Notes under the pieces: generated by a model
Database searches by the model: none
Seen by the model: only the letters and a program-made list of their open reading frames with translations
Told to the model about the DNA's origin: nothing
Made by a program: the position numbers and the translations under genes
Assembly (NCBI GenBank): GCA_904398645.1
Contig: CAJFPH010000115.1
Location: 1 to 12,399, forward strand
From: Allobutyricicoccus pentlandensis
Lineage (GTDB): Bacteria > Bacillota > Clostridia > Oscillospirales > QAMX01
Length of the DNA stretch: 12,399 nucleotides
Reading direction: 5' to 3'
Part shown: positions 1 to 6,732 of the stretch, piece after piece
Numbering within the stretch: the first letter of the stretch is position 1
Layout: every line of letters starts with the position of its first letter

Positions 1-50
1 TCAACAGGTAGTATTTGATGTCTGTTATTTTAGCACATTTTGTGTTTTGA

Positions 51-97
51 ATTTGTCAAATATTGAAAACGGCGGGATTTTCGATGGATTTGTCAAA
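51..97. repeat. Pair of direct repeats upstream of the LytTR gene
   Basis: The ten-base word ATTTGTCAAA occurs at 51-60 and again at 88-97, 37 bases apart start to start. Each copy contains the small palindrome TTTG-T-CAAA. LytTR proteins commonly bind short, phased repeats upstream of their targets, so autoregulation is possible, but these repeats do not clearly match the known LytTR consensus and the spacing is not typical. Each copy also contains TTGTCA, which resembles a -35 element, but neither has a convincing -10 at 16-18 bases. The remainder of 1-143 shows no gene. Confidence 0.25.
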
Positions 98-152
98 CAA
101 TGGGATCCACGCTTCCCGTTCGTATACTTCAGAGTAGAAGGGAATGCTTTTC

Positions 153-914
153 ATGCGTATTGCGGTTTGCGATGACAGTCTGGATGATCGGGAGCGGACT
201 GTGAATCTATTGCATCAATATTTTTGCAACAAGTCCGTACTCCATGAAATCATACAGTATACGGATGGACGCGAACTGCTCTTTGATTTTGAAGAGGACG
301 TCTGGTTTGACGTTGTTTTTCTGGATGTCTATGTGAAGGGATTGCTTGGTATCGACGTTGCGCGCAAGTTGCGCCGGATGGGGTATGAGGGTCATATTGT
401 CTTCCTGACGGGTTCGACGGATTTTGCAATGGATGGTTACGACGTCGAGGCCACGGCGTATCTGTTAAAGACGCAGCGCCATGAAAAACTGTTTTCGGTT
501 CTGGATAAAATCACGCGCGGAATGTATGTAAACACCTATCAGGTGCAGCAGTATTCCAAAATTGTCCGGATACCCTACGCAGAAATACTCTATGTGGAAA
601 GCAATAACTCCAAATGTATCCTGCACCGCAGCGACGGACAGGTTTATACGATTTACAAGCATTTACAGGATATTGAAGAGGAATTGCGAGACCGCCGGTT
701 TTTTCGCTGTCACCGGAGTTTTCTCATTAATATGGATTACATTCAGCAGATGGAGGATCATTTTGTCCTCTCTACAGGAGACATTGTACTGATTCGACAG
801 CGAAATAAAAAAGAAATCCGCCAAAAAGTGCTGGATTATATGAATTCTAAAATAAAACCGTACCGCGCCGGCGAAGCTGCGTCCGGGCGGTCCGGCGCCG
901 CCGCGAGCTATTGA
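153..914 (+). CDS. LytTR-family response regulator transcription factor
   Basis: This is a two-component response regulator of the AgrA/LytR type, 253 aa from the chosen start. The receiver domain (about residues 1-120) has the acidic pair D7/D8, the predicted phosphoacceptor D58 in VVFLDV, T86, and K106 in YLLK. The usual proline after that lysine is replaced by threonine. A LytTR DNA-binding domain follows (about 140-235), with the typical ILYVES, FFRCHRSFLIN and IRQRNKKEI segments. The last 20 or so residues are Ala/Gly/Ser/Arg-rich and partly encoded by the terminator stem, so they are probably not functional. ATG 153 is preferred over the in-frame ATG 144 because AGAAGGG at 136-142 lies 10 bases from 153 but only 1 base from 144. 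No histidine kinase lies to the right; a partner could lie left of the window. Its target is unknown. The neighbouring operon is possible, but nothing in the sequence proves it. Confidence 0.93.
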   Translation: MRIAVCDDSLDDRERTVNLLHQYFCNKSVLHEIIQYTDGRELLFDFEEDVWFDVVFLDVYVKGLLGIDVARKLRRMGYEGHIVFLTGSTDFAMDGYDVEATAYLLKTQRHEKLFSVLDKITRGMYVNTYQVQQYSKIVRIPYAEILYVESNNSKCILHRSDGQVYTIYKHLQDIEEELRDRRFFRCHRSFLINMDYIQQMEDHFVLSTGDIVLIRQRNKKEIRQKVLDYMNSKIKPYRAGEAASGRSGAAASY

Positions 915-933
915 CTGCCTCGCGGCAATTTTT
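900..933 (+). terminator. Intrinsic terminator overlapping the end of the LytTR gene
   Basis: A perfect 8-bp GC-rich stem, GCCGCGAG (900-907) with CTCGCGGC (919-926), closes an 11-base loop and is followed by AATTTTTA. The stop codon TGA (912-914) sits in the loop, so the upstream stem arm is coding sequence. It should end the regulator transcript and separate it from the transporter operon. Confidence 0.75.
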
Positions 934-1165
934 ATGGCCGTTTTCGAAAGCGGCGGAAACGAGGACAGCTTGTCCGGCGGAATGAGACAATTTGTTTTTT
1001 TAAACGGATGTTTTCGCAAAAAAAGAAGAAAAAAAGACTTTTTTATGGAGGAAAATCCGTGAGGATTCGTGCTCTTACTTAACAAAGTGATTTTTGTCGT
1101 GGTAAAATTGGTGAATATGACGACAGATTTCTCTGAATTTTATTCGATATTGACGGTTTTTAAAA
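934..1165. other. AT-rich intergenic stretch without a supported gene
   Basis: No coding region is supported here. There is a purine-rich A tract near 1018-1037, a small hairpin AATCC-GTGA-GGATT with a GNRA-type loop (1054-1067), and a 6-bp inverted repeat TGTCGT (1095-1100) / ACGACA (1120-1125) separated by 19 bases. A possible extended -10 (TGGTAAAAT, 1100-1108) lacks a good -35. Any of these could be regulatory, but none is convincing alone. Confidence 0.4.
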
Positions 1166-1194
1166 TTGACAGGGGTGTAAAAAAACGTTAAAAT
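1166..1194 (+). promoter_or_regulatory. Vegetative (sigma-A type) promoter of the opp-like operon
   Basis: A perfect -35 TTGACA (1166-1171) is separated by exactly 17 bases from a good -10 TAAAAT (1189-1194). Transcription would begin near 1201, about 257 bases upstream of the first start codon. A second TTGAC word lies 16 bases upstream (1150-1154) but has no matching -10. This is the best promoter in the window and it points into the transporter operon. Confidence 0.75.
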
Positions 1195-1200
1195 ATTACT

Positions 1201-1457
1201 AACTTTTAACGAGCGGCCAGAGGCTGTTGCAATAAGCGGTCGTAATCAGGGGGTACCCCCTGATCGTGCTTGTAAAACAAGCACGATCATGTGCCGTTGA
1301 CGTCTTAAGCGCGGCGGTAATTCCGCGTGTGTTATGGCCCGGCGCCCGGTGAAGGAACTTGCGCTGCCGGCAGCTCTGCTGCCGCTGTGCGGTGACGCTA
1401 TGTACGATCCGCTTTGACGGAATCGTTGACATAGGAAATTTGAAGGAGGTTTTCTGA
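1201..1457 (+). promoter_or_regulatory. Long, highly structured 5' leader of the transporter operon
   Basis: The predicted untranslated leader contains a chain of stems. A 20-base perfect palindrome (1245-1264, ATCAGGGGGT and its complement) is followed by a perfect 12-bp hairpin, GATCGTGCTTGT (1262-1273) with ACAAGCACGATC (1277-1288) around an AAA loop. The two share bases 1262-1264. Further stems are CGCGG/CCGCG (1310-1327), CGGCAGC/GCTGCCG (1368-1384), and an interrupted stem CTATG..ACGAT..CCG (1398-1411) with CGG..ATCGT..CATAG (1418-1434), which ends just before the ribosome binding site. None has a proper U tract, so they do not look like simple terminators. I recognise no known riboswitch class. 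The leader may stabilise the mRNA or act as a control element; both are inference. Confidence 0.45.
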
Positions 1458-4049
1458 ATGAAGAAGACAATTGCTCTGCTGTTGGCAATCGTCATGATCG
1501 TTTCGATGTTTGCCGCCTGCTCCAATACGGCGGACGATGCAAACAACGACGCGACCGACCCGATCGTCGATAACGACCAGGGTGGCGATACGGCGGATGA
1601 TACGGACGGCACCGAGGAGCCGGATACGGCGGTGGAAGGTACGTATACGTATCAGGACTCCGTCGTCACGATGGCGACGAACTGGAATCCGCACACCTAT
1701 CAGACTAATGACGACGCCTATCCGAGAGACACCGCTAACATTTTTATCGGCCTTTACAGCATCATCTACAACGATGAGCTGCACCCGGTTGAGGGCAAGG
1801 ACCCCTATACCGGCTATGTGGTCATTCCGGAAATGGCGGCTTCCGAGCCTGTCGATGTGACGGAACAGATCAAGGCTGAGCATCCGGAATTCGGCATCCC
1901 CGAGTCTGCGACGAGCGGCTATGCCTACACCATCGATTTGAATCCGAATGCTACCTGGGAAGACGGCACGCCGATTAATGCGGATACCTATGTGTACTCC
2001 ATGCAGCAGCTTTTGAACCCGGACCTTCTGAACTACCGTGCGTCCGACTACTATGCCGGTCAGTTCTGCATTGCGGGCGCTGAGGCTTACGCCAACGCGG
2101 GCAACACCGCTTATACGGACAACGCCCTCGGCAACGCCTATACGATGGACGATCTGACGCTTGGGGAAGACGGACAGTATGTCGGTCCGAACGGCGAGCG
2201 TATGTACATCGGCCTGGATTTTGCGCTTGATTGGACCGGCGGCGACACGCTGAATGACTATATTGAAGCCTACGGCACAGATTATTTTGACACCACGAAC
2301 TGGGAAACTCTGATTGCCATGGCGGACGAAAACGGCCTTATCCCTCTGACGGATGAGAACCTGGCGCTCTTCACCCCGGTTACCACCGGTAATCCCGCAT
2401 GGGGCGAGACGGAAGCTGATCTGCCGAACTATTTCGTCTACGGCGTAGATTACCCCGAAGTGGAGTATGATGGCACCGTTGGCCTTTATAAGTCCGGCGA
2501 TTACCAGATCACACTTGTTCTCGGCAAAGCTCTCGCAGGCTTTAACCTTTACTACACCCTGACCAGCAACTGGATCGTTTACGAGCCGTACTACGAGGAG
2601 TGCCTGACAGAGACGGACGGCGTGTGGTCCAGCACGTACTGCACCAGCGTGGAGACGACGATGGCTTACGGCCCGTATAAGCTGACGGAGTACCAGACCG
2701 ACAAGTTCATGAAGTTCGAGAAGAACGAGAACTGGTATGGTTGGACGGACGGCCAGCATCAGTATGTAGACCCGGAAGACGGACAGACTTATGACATGTA
2801 TCAGACCGACGTCATCGAGTGCGAAGTGGTTGCAGAAGCCGCAACGCGTAAGCTGATGTTCTTGAAGGGCGAACTGATGACCTACGGCCTGCAGGCCGAA
2901 GACTTCGCCACCTACCGCAGCAGCGACTATGTTTACTTCACTCCTGCGGAGACCATTTTCTTCCTGATCCTGAATGGTTATACCGATGCGATTGAGAGCC
3001 GTGAGGCTGCCGCCGACTTTGATACGTCCGCCTATGACCTTGAGACCATGACGCTGCTCTCCTTCCGTCAGGCGGTCGCCGTGACCTATGACAAGGAGCT
3101 CTTTGCCAGCACGGTCTCCCCGGCCCGTTCCGGCGCTTATGGTATCATCGGCAGCGCTTATGTTTATGACGTAGAGACCGGCGCCATGTATCGTGATACC
3201 GATCAGGCCAAGCAGGCGCTCTGCGACTTCTATTCCGTGGATGTTTCCCAGTATAGTAGCCTGGACGAGGCTGCTGCCTCCATTACAGGTTATGACCCTG
3301 AAACGGCGAAGGAACTGTATACGCAGGCCTTTAATGAGGCAATTGAGGCCGGTTACATCACCGATGCCGACGGCGACGGTATTTCCGATCAGACTGTCCG
3401 CATTGAGTACTGTATTTCCACTGACAGCGACTTTATGACGCAGACGATTGATTATCTCAATGCGAAGATGACGGAAGTGACCGAGGGCACCCCGTTTGAG
3501 GGCAAGATTGAGTTTGTCAAGTCCGCGCCTTACGGCAACGATTGGTCCAACAAGATCAAGCAGGGCCTGTCCGACACCGTCCTAGGCGGCTGGTCCGGCG
3601 CCGTCCTCGATCCGTTTGGCCTGACCGACCTGTATGTCAACCCGTCCTATCAGTATGACGCCGCATGGTTTGACGCGTCCACCGTATCGATGACGCTTGC
3701 CATCGACGGTACGGATGTGACCATGAGCCTGAGACAGTGGTCCGATGCCTTGAATGGCACGACGGTCTCTGTTGACGGCGTGGAGTATAACTTTGGCGAT
3801 GGCATCGCCGACGTTGACACCCGGCTGAATATTCTGGCTGCTATTGAAACGCAGATTCTGATGACCTACAACTACATCCCGATGCTTCAGGATGCAAGCG
3901 CGGCTCTGCTGTCGCAGCAGGTCTTCTATGTGGTGGATGAATACAACCCGATCGTAGGCCGCGGCGGACTTGCCTATCTCAGATATAACTATGACGATGC
4001 TGAATGGGCTGCTTATGTCGCTGAAAACGGCGGCGAGCTCCAGTATTAA
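1458..4049 (+). CDS. Oligopeptide-type ABC transporter substrate-binding lipoprotein, enlarged
   Basis: This is an extracellular, lipid-anchored binding protein of the SBP_bac_5 (OppA/DppA) type, expected to capture peptides for the downstream permease. Residues 1-20 form a lipoprotein signal ending in FAA with C21 as the lipidation site; F at -3 is a mild deviation from the usual lipobox. A very acidic Asp/Thr-rich linker (about 22-60) follows. Family signatures include a WEDGTP segment at 167-172 (canonical W.DG.P) and YGPYKL around 404-409. Residues 636-644 read D-A-D-G-D-G-I-S-D, a calcium-loop-like pattern. At 863 aa it is far longer than the usual 540-600 aa. The ribosome binding site AAGGAGGT (1443-1450) lies 7 bases before ATG, which makes the start secure. 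The substrate is inferred as peptides from family and gene order; other oligomers cannot be excluded. It heads the operon. Confidence 0.93.
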   Translation: MKKTIALLLAIVMIVSMFAACSNTADDANNDATDPIVDNDQGGDTADDTDGTEEPDTAVEGTYTYQDSVVTMATNWNPHTYQTNDDAYPRDTANIFIGLYSIIYNDELHPVEGKDPYTGYVVIPEMAASEPVDVTEQIKAEHPEFGIPESATSGYAYTIDLNPNATWEDGTPINADTYVYSMQQLLNPDLLNYRASDYYAGQFCIAGAEAYANAGNTAYTDNALGNAYTMDDLTLGEDGQYVGPNGERMYIGLDFALDWTGGDTLNDYIEAYGTDYFDTTNWETLIAMADENGLIPLTDENLALFTPVTTGNPAWGETEADLPNYFVYGVDYPEVEYDGTVGLYKSGDYQITLVLGKALAGFNLYYTLTSNWIVYEPYYEECLTETDGVWSSTYCTSVETTMAYGPYKLTEYQTDKFMKFEKNENWYGWTDGQHQYVDPEDGQTYDMYQTDVIECEVVAEAATRKLMFLKGELMTYGLQAEDFATYRSSDYVYFTPAETIFFLILNGYTDAIESREAAADFDTSAYDLETMTLLSFRQAVAVTYDKELFASTVSPARSGAYGIIGSAYVYDVETGAMYRDTDQAKQALCDFYSVDVSQYSSLDEAAASITGYDPETAKELYTQAFNEAIEAGYITDADGDGISDQTVRIEYCISTDSDFMTQTIDYLNAKMTEVTEGTPFEGKIEFVKSAPYGNDWSNKIKQGLSDTVLGGWSGAVLDPFGLTDLYVNPSYQYDAAWFDASTVSMTLAIDGTDVTMSLRQWSDALNGTTVSVDGVEYNFGDGIADVDTRLNILAAIETQILMTYNYIPMLQDASAALLSQQVFYVVDEYNPIVGRGGLAYLRYNYDDAEWAAYVAENGGELQY

Positions 4050-4106
4050 AAATTTAGCTGATAAGCGAATTTTTTAGCGGTCTAAGTTTGTTAGGCCAGA
4101 TACCGT

Positions 4107-4159
4107 ACACTGTTGCCGGGGCACATTTTGCCCCGGCGGCAGTGTCGTATTTTATTTTT
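4107..4159 (+). terminator. Stable intercistronic hairpin (partial terminator / attenuator)
   Basis: A 17-bp stem (4107-4123 with 4129-4145, two G-U pairs, core TTGCCGGGGCA) closes a 5-base loop and is followed by CGTATTTTATTTTT. It lies between the binding-protein gene and the permease genes. In transport operons such hairpins usually allow partial read-through, so the binding protein is made in excess, and they protect the upstream message from 3' decay. That role is inferred here. A weaker small stem followed by six T residues lies just upstream (about 4053-4075). Confidence 0.7.
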
Positions 4160-4220
4160 CTCACAGCGTCAACGAAGCGTGAGCCAACTGCGCGTGGGAG
4201 AGAAATCGCTCACTGGGAGG
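4160..4220 (+). promoter_or_regulatory. Possible alternative-pairing leader before the permease gene, with ribosome binding site
   Basis: GTGAG(C) at 4179-4184 can pair with CTCAC upstream (4160-4164) or with GCTCAC downstream (4208-4213), and the two pairings exclude each other. The downstream partner ends one base before GGGAGG (4215-4220), the ribosome binding site for ATG 4227. The stems are only 5-6 bp, so a translational switch is speculative. The binding site itself is clear and fixes the start of the permease. Confidence 0.3.
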
Positions 4221-4226
4221 ATACAT

Positions 4227-5180
4227 ATGGCAAAATATGTGGTACAAAGAGTTCTGCTCATGTTATTGACGCTGCTCATCATTACCTGCATCTGCTTTGT
4301 ATTAATTCGGATGCTGCCCCCGGCGGAGCTGCCGCTCAACGATATCCATACGCAGGTTATCGAAGCGCGGCGCGAGGCACAGGGCTATAACAAACCTTAT
4401 ATGATACAGTTTGGAATTTTTCTGAAAAATGTTTTGACGCAATGGGATTGGGGTGTCAGCGACAAACTGTACTTTGGCTCTGATGTTGCGGCAAAGTTTG
4501 CAGAAAAGCTCCCTGCGACTGTGTTTGTAAACCTGTATTCCATTGTACTCAGTATTCCTTTGGGTATAGCGCTCGGAATTTTTGCCGCGCTGAAGAAGAA
4601 CAGCTGGGTTGACTATTCTATTTCCACCCTTACTATGGTGGTCATTTCCGTACCAAGCTTTGTGTTTGCCTTTTTAATACAATACTTTCTGTCCTATAAG
4701 TTGGGATGGTTCCCCTTCCTGATGAAGGAGGGCACGGATTATTTTTCGTGGAGCATGTTTGTCAGTATGCTCCCGGCGGTTTTGTCGCTTTCTTTCGGCG
4801 TTATTGCCAGCTTCACGCGCACGACGCGTGCGGAGCTGACCGAAGTGCTGACGAGCGAATTTATGTTGCTTGCCCGTACCAAGGGCCTGACAAAGGCGCA
4901 GGCGACCGTCCGCCACGCCTTGAAAAACTGTATGGTCGTCGTCCTGCCGGCGATTCTTGGCGAATTTGTAGGCATCATGTCCGGATCCCTGGTCATTGAA
5001 AAAATCTTTGCCATTCCGGGTGTCGGCGGACTTTACCTCAATGCGATTAATGGTCGCGATTATCCGATTTTCATTATGGTTTCGTGTTTTTACACGGCAA
5101 TTACGTTGTTAGCCGGCATAGTGGTCGATATCAGCTACGGCTTTATTGATCCGCGTATTAGAATGGGGTCGAAAAAATGA
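4227..5180 (+). CDS. Peptide ABC transporter permease, OppB/DppB-like
   Basis: This inner-membrane permease subunit (317 aa) pairs with the next gene product to form the translocation pore. The N-terminus MAKYVVQRVLLMLLTLLII is typical of OppB, with a first membrane helix at about 8-28. Several further helices follow, along with the cytoplasmic EAA-type loop EFMLLARTKG...RHALKN, which docks to the ATPases, and a C-terminal DPRIR end. Length is normal for the family, unlike every other core subunit here. The frame is open upstream to ATG 4113, but that codon lies inside the intercistronic hairpin. ATG 4227 has GGGAGG 6 bases upstream and begins with the conserved sequence, so it was chosen. 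The stop overlaps the next start by four bases (ATGA), indicating translational coupling. Confidence 0.93.
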   Translation: MAKYVVQRVLLMLLTLLIITCICFVLIRMLPPAELPLNDIHTQVIEARREAQGYNKPYMIQFGIFLKNVLTQWDWGVSDKLYFGSDVAAKFAEKLPATVFVNLYSIVLSIPLGIALGIFAALKKNSWVDYSISTLTMVVISVPSFVFAFLIQYFLSYKLGWFPFLMKEGTDYFSWSMFVSMLPAVLSLSFGVIASFTRTTRAELTEVLTSEFMLLARTKGLTKAQATVRHALKNCMVVVLPAILGEFVGIMSGSLVIEKIFAIPGVGGLYLNAINGRDYPIFIMVSCFYTAITLLAGIVVDISYGFIDPRIRMGSKK

Positions 5181-6730
5181 GCGGACAGAACATGCATCAT
5201 CATATGGACTATGAGCACATTCCGGCGGAGAAATTTCAATTTATTCAGCTGGATACCAATATACACGACAAAAAACTGGAGACAAAATCACGCGGCTATT
5301 TTGCGGATGCGTTCCTTCGTTTTAAGAAAAACAAATCCTCCCTTGTTGCTGCGGTGATTATCCTTTTCCTCCTGCTCTTCGCGCTGGTTTCCCCAATCAT
5401 TTCCCCGTATACCATAGACGACAAGGATCCGATGTATACCAGTTATCCGCCCTATGTCCCTGAGGTGGCGGAGCTTGGGCTGGGGATTCTGGACGGCGCA
5501 ATTGTGCATAGCAGTCAGAATGACCTTGCTTACCAGTACTGGCAGGGTATTGCCGAGGAGACCGGCATGAACCCGGTTCTTGATATTGTGGATGTCAATA
5601 CCACGTATGTCAAATACCGCGGACAGATGCGGGAAAATCACACGTATTCGCTTTCCATCAACCGTTATTTTGAGACGGGCATTCTGTACCGCGTCTTTAA
5701 TGTGACGGAGTTTGAGCGGATCCAGGAGTGGCAGAACGAAACGGGCATTCAGGTAATTTATCCCTACGTGGAGTCGCAGGATATTTGCGACATTACGGAT
5801 AACCCCAATATCTGGTACCAGGTTTCGGACTCCAAGGGTACGCCTGTGCTGGATGCAGACGGCAATTTTATTCCGGCGTATTCCACAAATAAGGCAATTG
5901 AGGGCGCGCCATACGACAGCATCCGTATTGAGGGCGACGATGGCAGCTATATCTATAGCGCCAGGAAGTCCGGCGCTGTGCAGTGCCGTGTTTGTTATTA
6001 TAATTATTATATCTACTTAAACGGCCATGAGCCGACCTATCTGTTCGGCACGAACTCCCTGGGTCAGGATCTGTTTGCCGCTATCGGGGTCGGCGCTCGT
6101 TTTTCCATCATTTTTGCGATTCTTGTCTCTGCGATCAACCTGACGATCGGCGCAGTTTACGGCGCGATCCAGGGCTATTATGGTGGGCGTGTGGATTTGG
6201 TGATGGATCGCGTTTCCGATATTTTATCCGGTATGCCGTTTATTGTGTGTTGTACGCTTTTCCAGTTGCATCTATCGCAAAAAGTGGGCGTCGTACCGGC
6301 CTTCCTGTTTGCCTTTGTACTGACCGGCTGGATCGGCATGGCGGCGCTGACGAGGAAACAGTTTTATCGCTTTAAGGGCCAGGAGTTTGTGCTTGCTGCG
6401 CGTACGCTTGGCGCTTCCGACCGCCGCCTGATGTTTAAGCATATTTTCCCGAATGCGCTTGGCACGATTATTACAAGCTGCGCGTTAATTATTCCGAGCG
6501 TCATCAGTTCGGAAACGCAGCTGACGTATCTCGGCATCATCAACCTGCAGGAATTCGCCGGTACCAGTATCGGTACGCTGATGAGCCAGGGTCAGGTGGC
6601 CATGACGACTGCGCCGCACGCCATGTTTTTCCCGTCGATCTTTGTCTCGCTGCTGCTGATTTCCTTCAACCTGTTCGGCAATGGCCTGCGCGATGCGTTT
6701 AACCCGTCAACGAGAGGAGTGGAGGACTAA
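5177..6730 (+). CDS. Peptide ABC transporter permease, OppC/DppC-like, with large extracytoplasmic insertion
   Basis: This is the second permease subunit, 517 aa against about 300 for ordinary OppC. A cytoplasmic N-terminal region of about 50 residues contains a His-rich start (MHHHMDYEH, residues 6-14). Helix 1 spans about 55-77. About 210 residues outside the membrane follow before the conserved YLFGTNSLGQD segment (288-298; family consensus H.FGTD..GRD), where about 45 are normal. The remaining helices and the EAA loop, E403-F-V-L-A-A-R-T-L-G with HIFPNALG, are canonical and should contact the ATPases. The extra segment has no membrane helix, is polar and rich in aromatic residues, and matches no domain I recognise; it may dock the oversized binding protein. 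The start overlaps the previous stop (ATGA), with only a weak GGGG upstream, so translation is probably coupled. Confidence 0.92.
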   Translation: MSGQNMHHHMDYEHIPAEKFQFIQLDTNIHDKKLETKSRGYFADAFLRFKKNKSSLVAAVIILFLLLFALVSPIISPYTIDDKDPMYTSYPPYVPEVAELGLGILDGAIVHSSQNDLAYQYWQGIAEETGMNPVLDIVDVNTTYVKYRGQMRENHTYSLSINRYFETGILYRVFNVTEFERIQEWQNETGIQVIYPYVESQDICDITDNPNIWYQVSDSKGTPVLDADGNFIPAYSTNKAIEGAPYDSIRIEGDDGSYIYSARKSGAVQCRVCYYNYYIYLNGHEPTYLFGTNSLGQDLFAAIGVGARFSIIFAILVSAINLTIGAVYGAIQGYYGGRVDLVMDRVSDILSGMPFIVCCTLFQLHLSQKVGVVPAFLFAFVLTGWIGMAALTRKQFYRFKGQEFVLAARTLGASDRRLMFKHIFPNALGTIITSCALIIPSVISSETQLTYLGIINLQEFAGTSIGTLMSQGQVAMTTAPHAMFFPSIFVSLLLISFNLFGNGLRDAFNPSTRGVED

Positions 6731-6732
6731 GC

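Noticed and set aside
1045..1082. Tiny leader-peptide candidates (ATG 1045, five codons; GTG 1059 after GGAGG, seven codons)
   Set aside because: They lie upstream of the predicted transcription start, are very short, and show no run of a regulatory amino acid.
663..1085. Minus-strand open frame of 140 codons across the end of the LytTR gene
   Set aside because: It crosses a terminator and a conserved gene end, has low-complexity sequence, and lacks a plausible start context.
1245..1288. Palindromes considered as an intrinsic terminator or a mobile-element end
   Set aside because: No U tract follows the stems, and no transposase, target duplication or second copy is visible in the window.
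1398..2759. Long minus-strand open frame (453 codons) opposite the binding-protein gene
   Set aside because: It lies antisense to a clear family member, its translation is Arg/Val/Ile-rich with no motif, and its openness is explained by the codon pattern of the sense gene.
4113..4226. Upstream extension of the OppB reading frame to ATG 4113
   Set aside because: That ATG lies in the stem of the intercistronic hairpin, has no ribosome binding site and adds residues unlike any OppB N-terminus.
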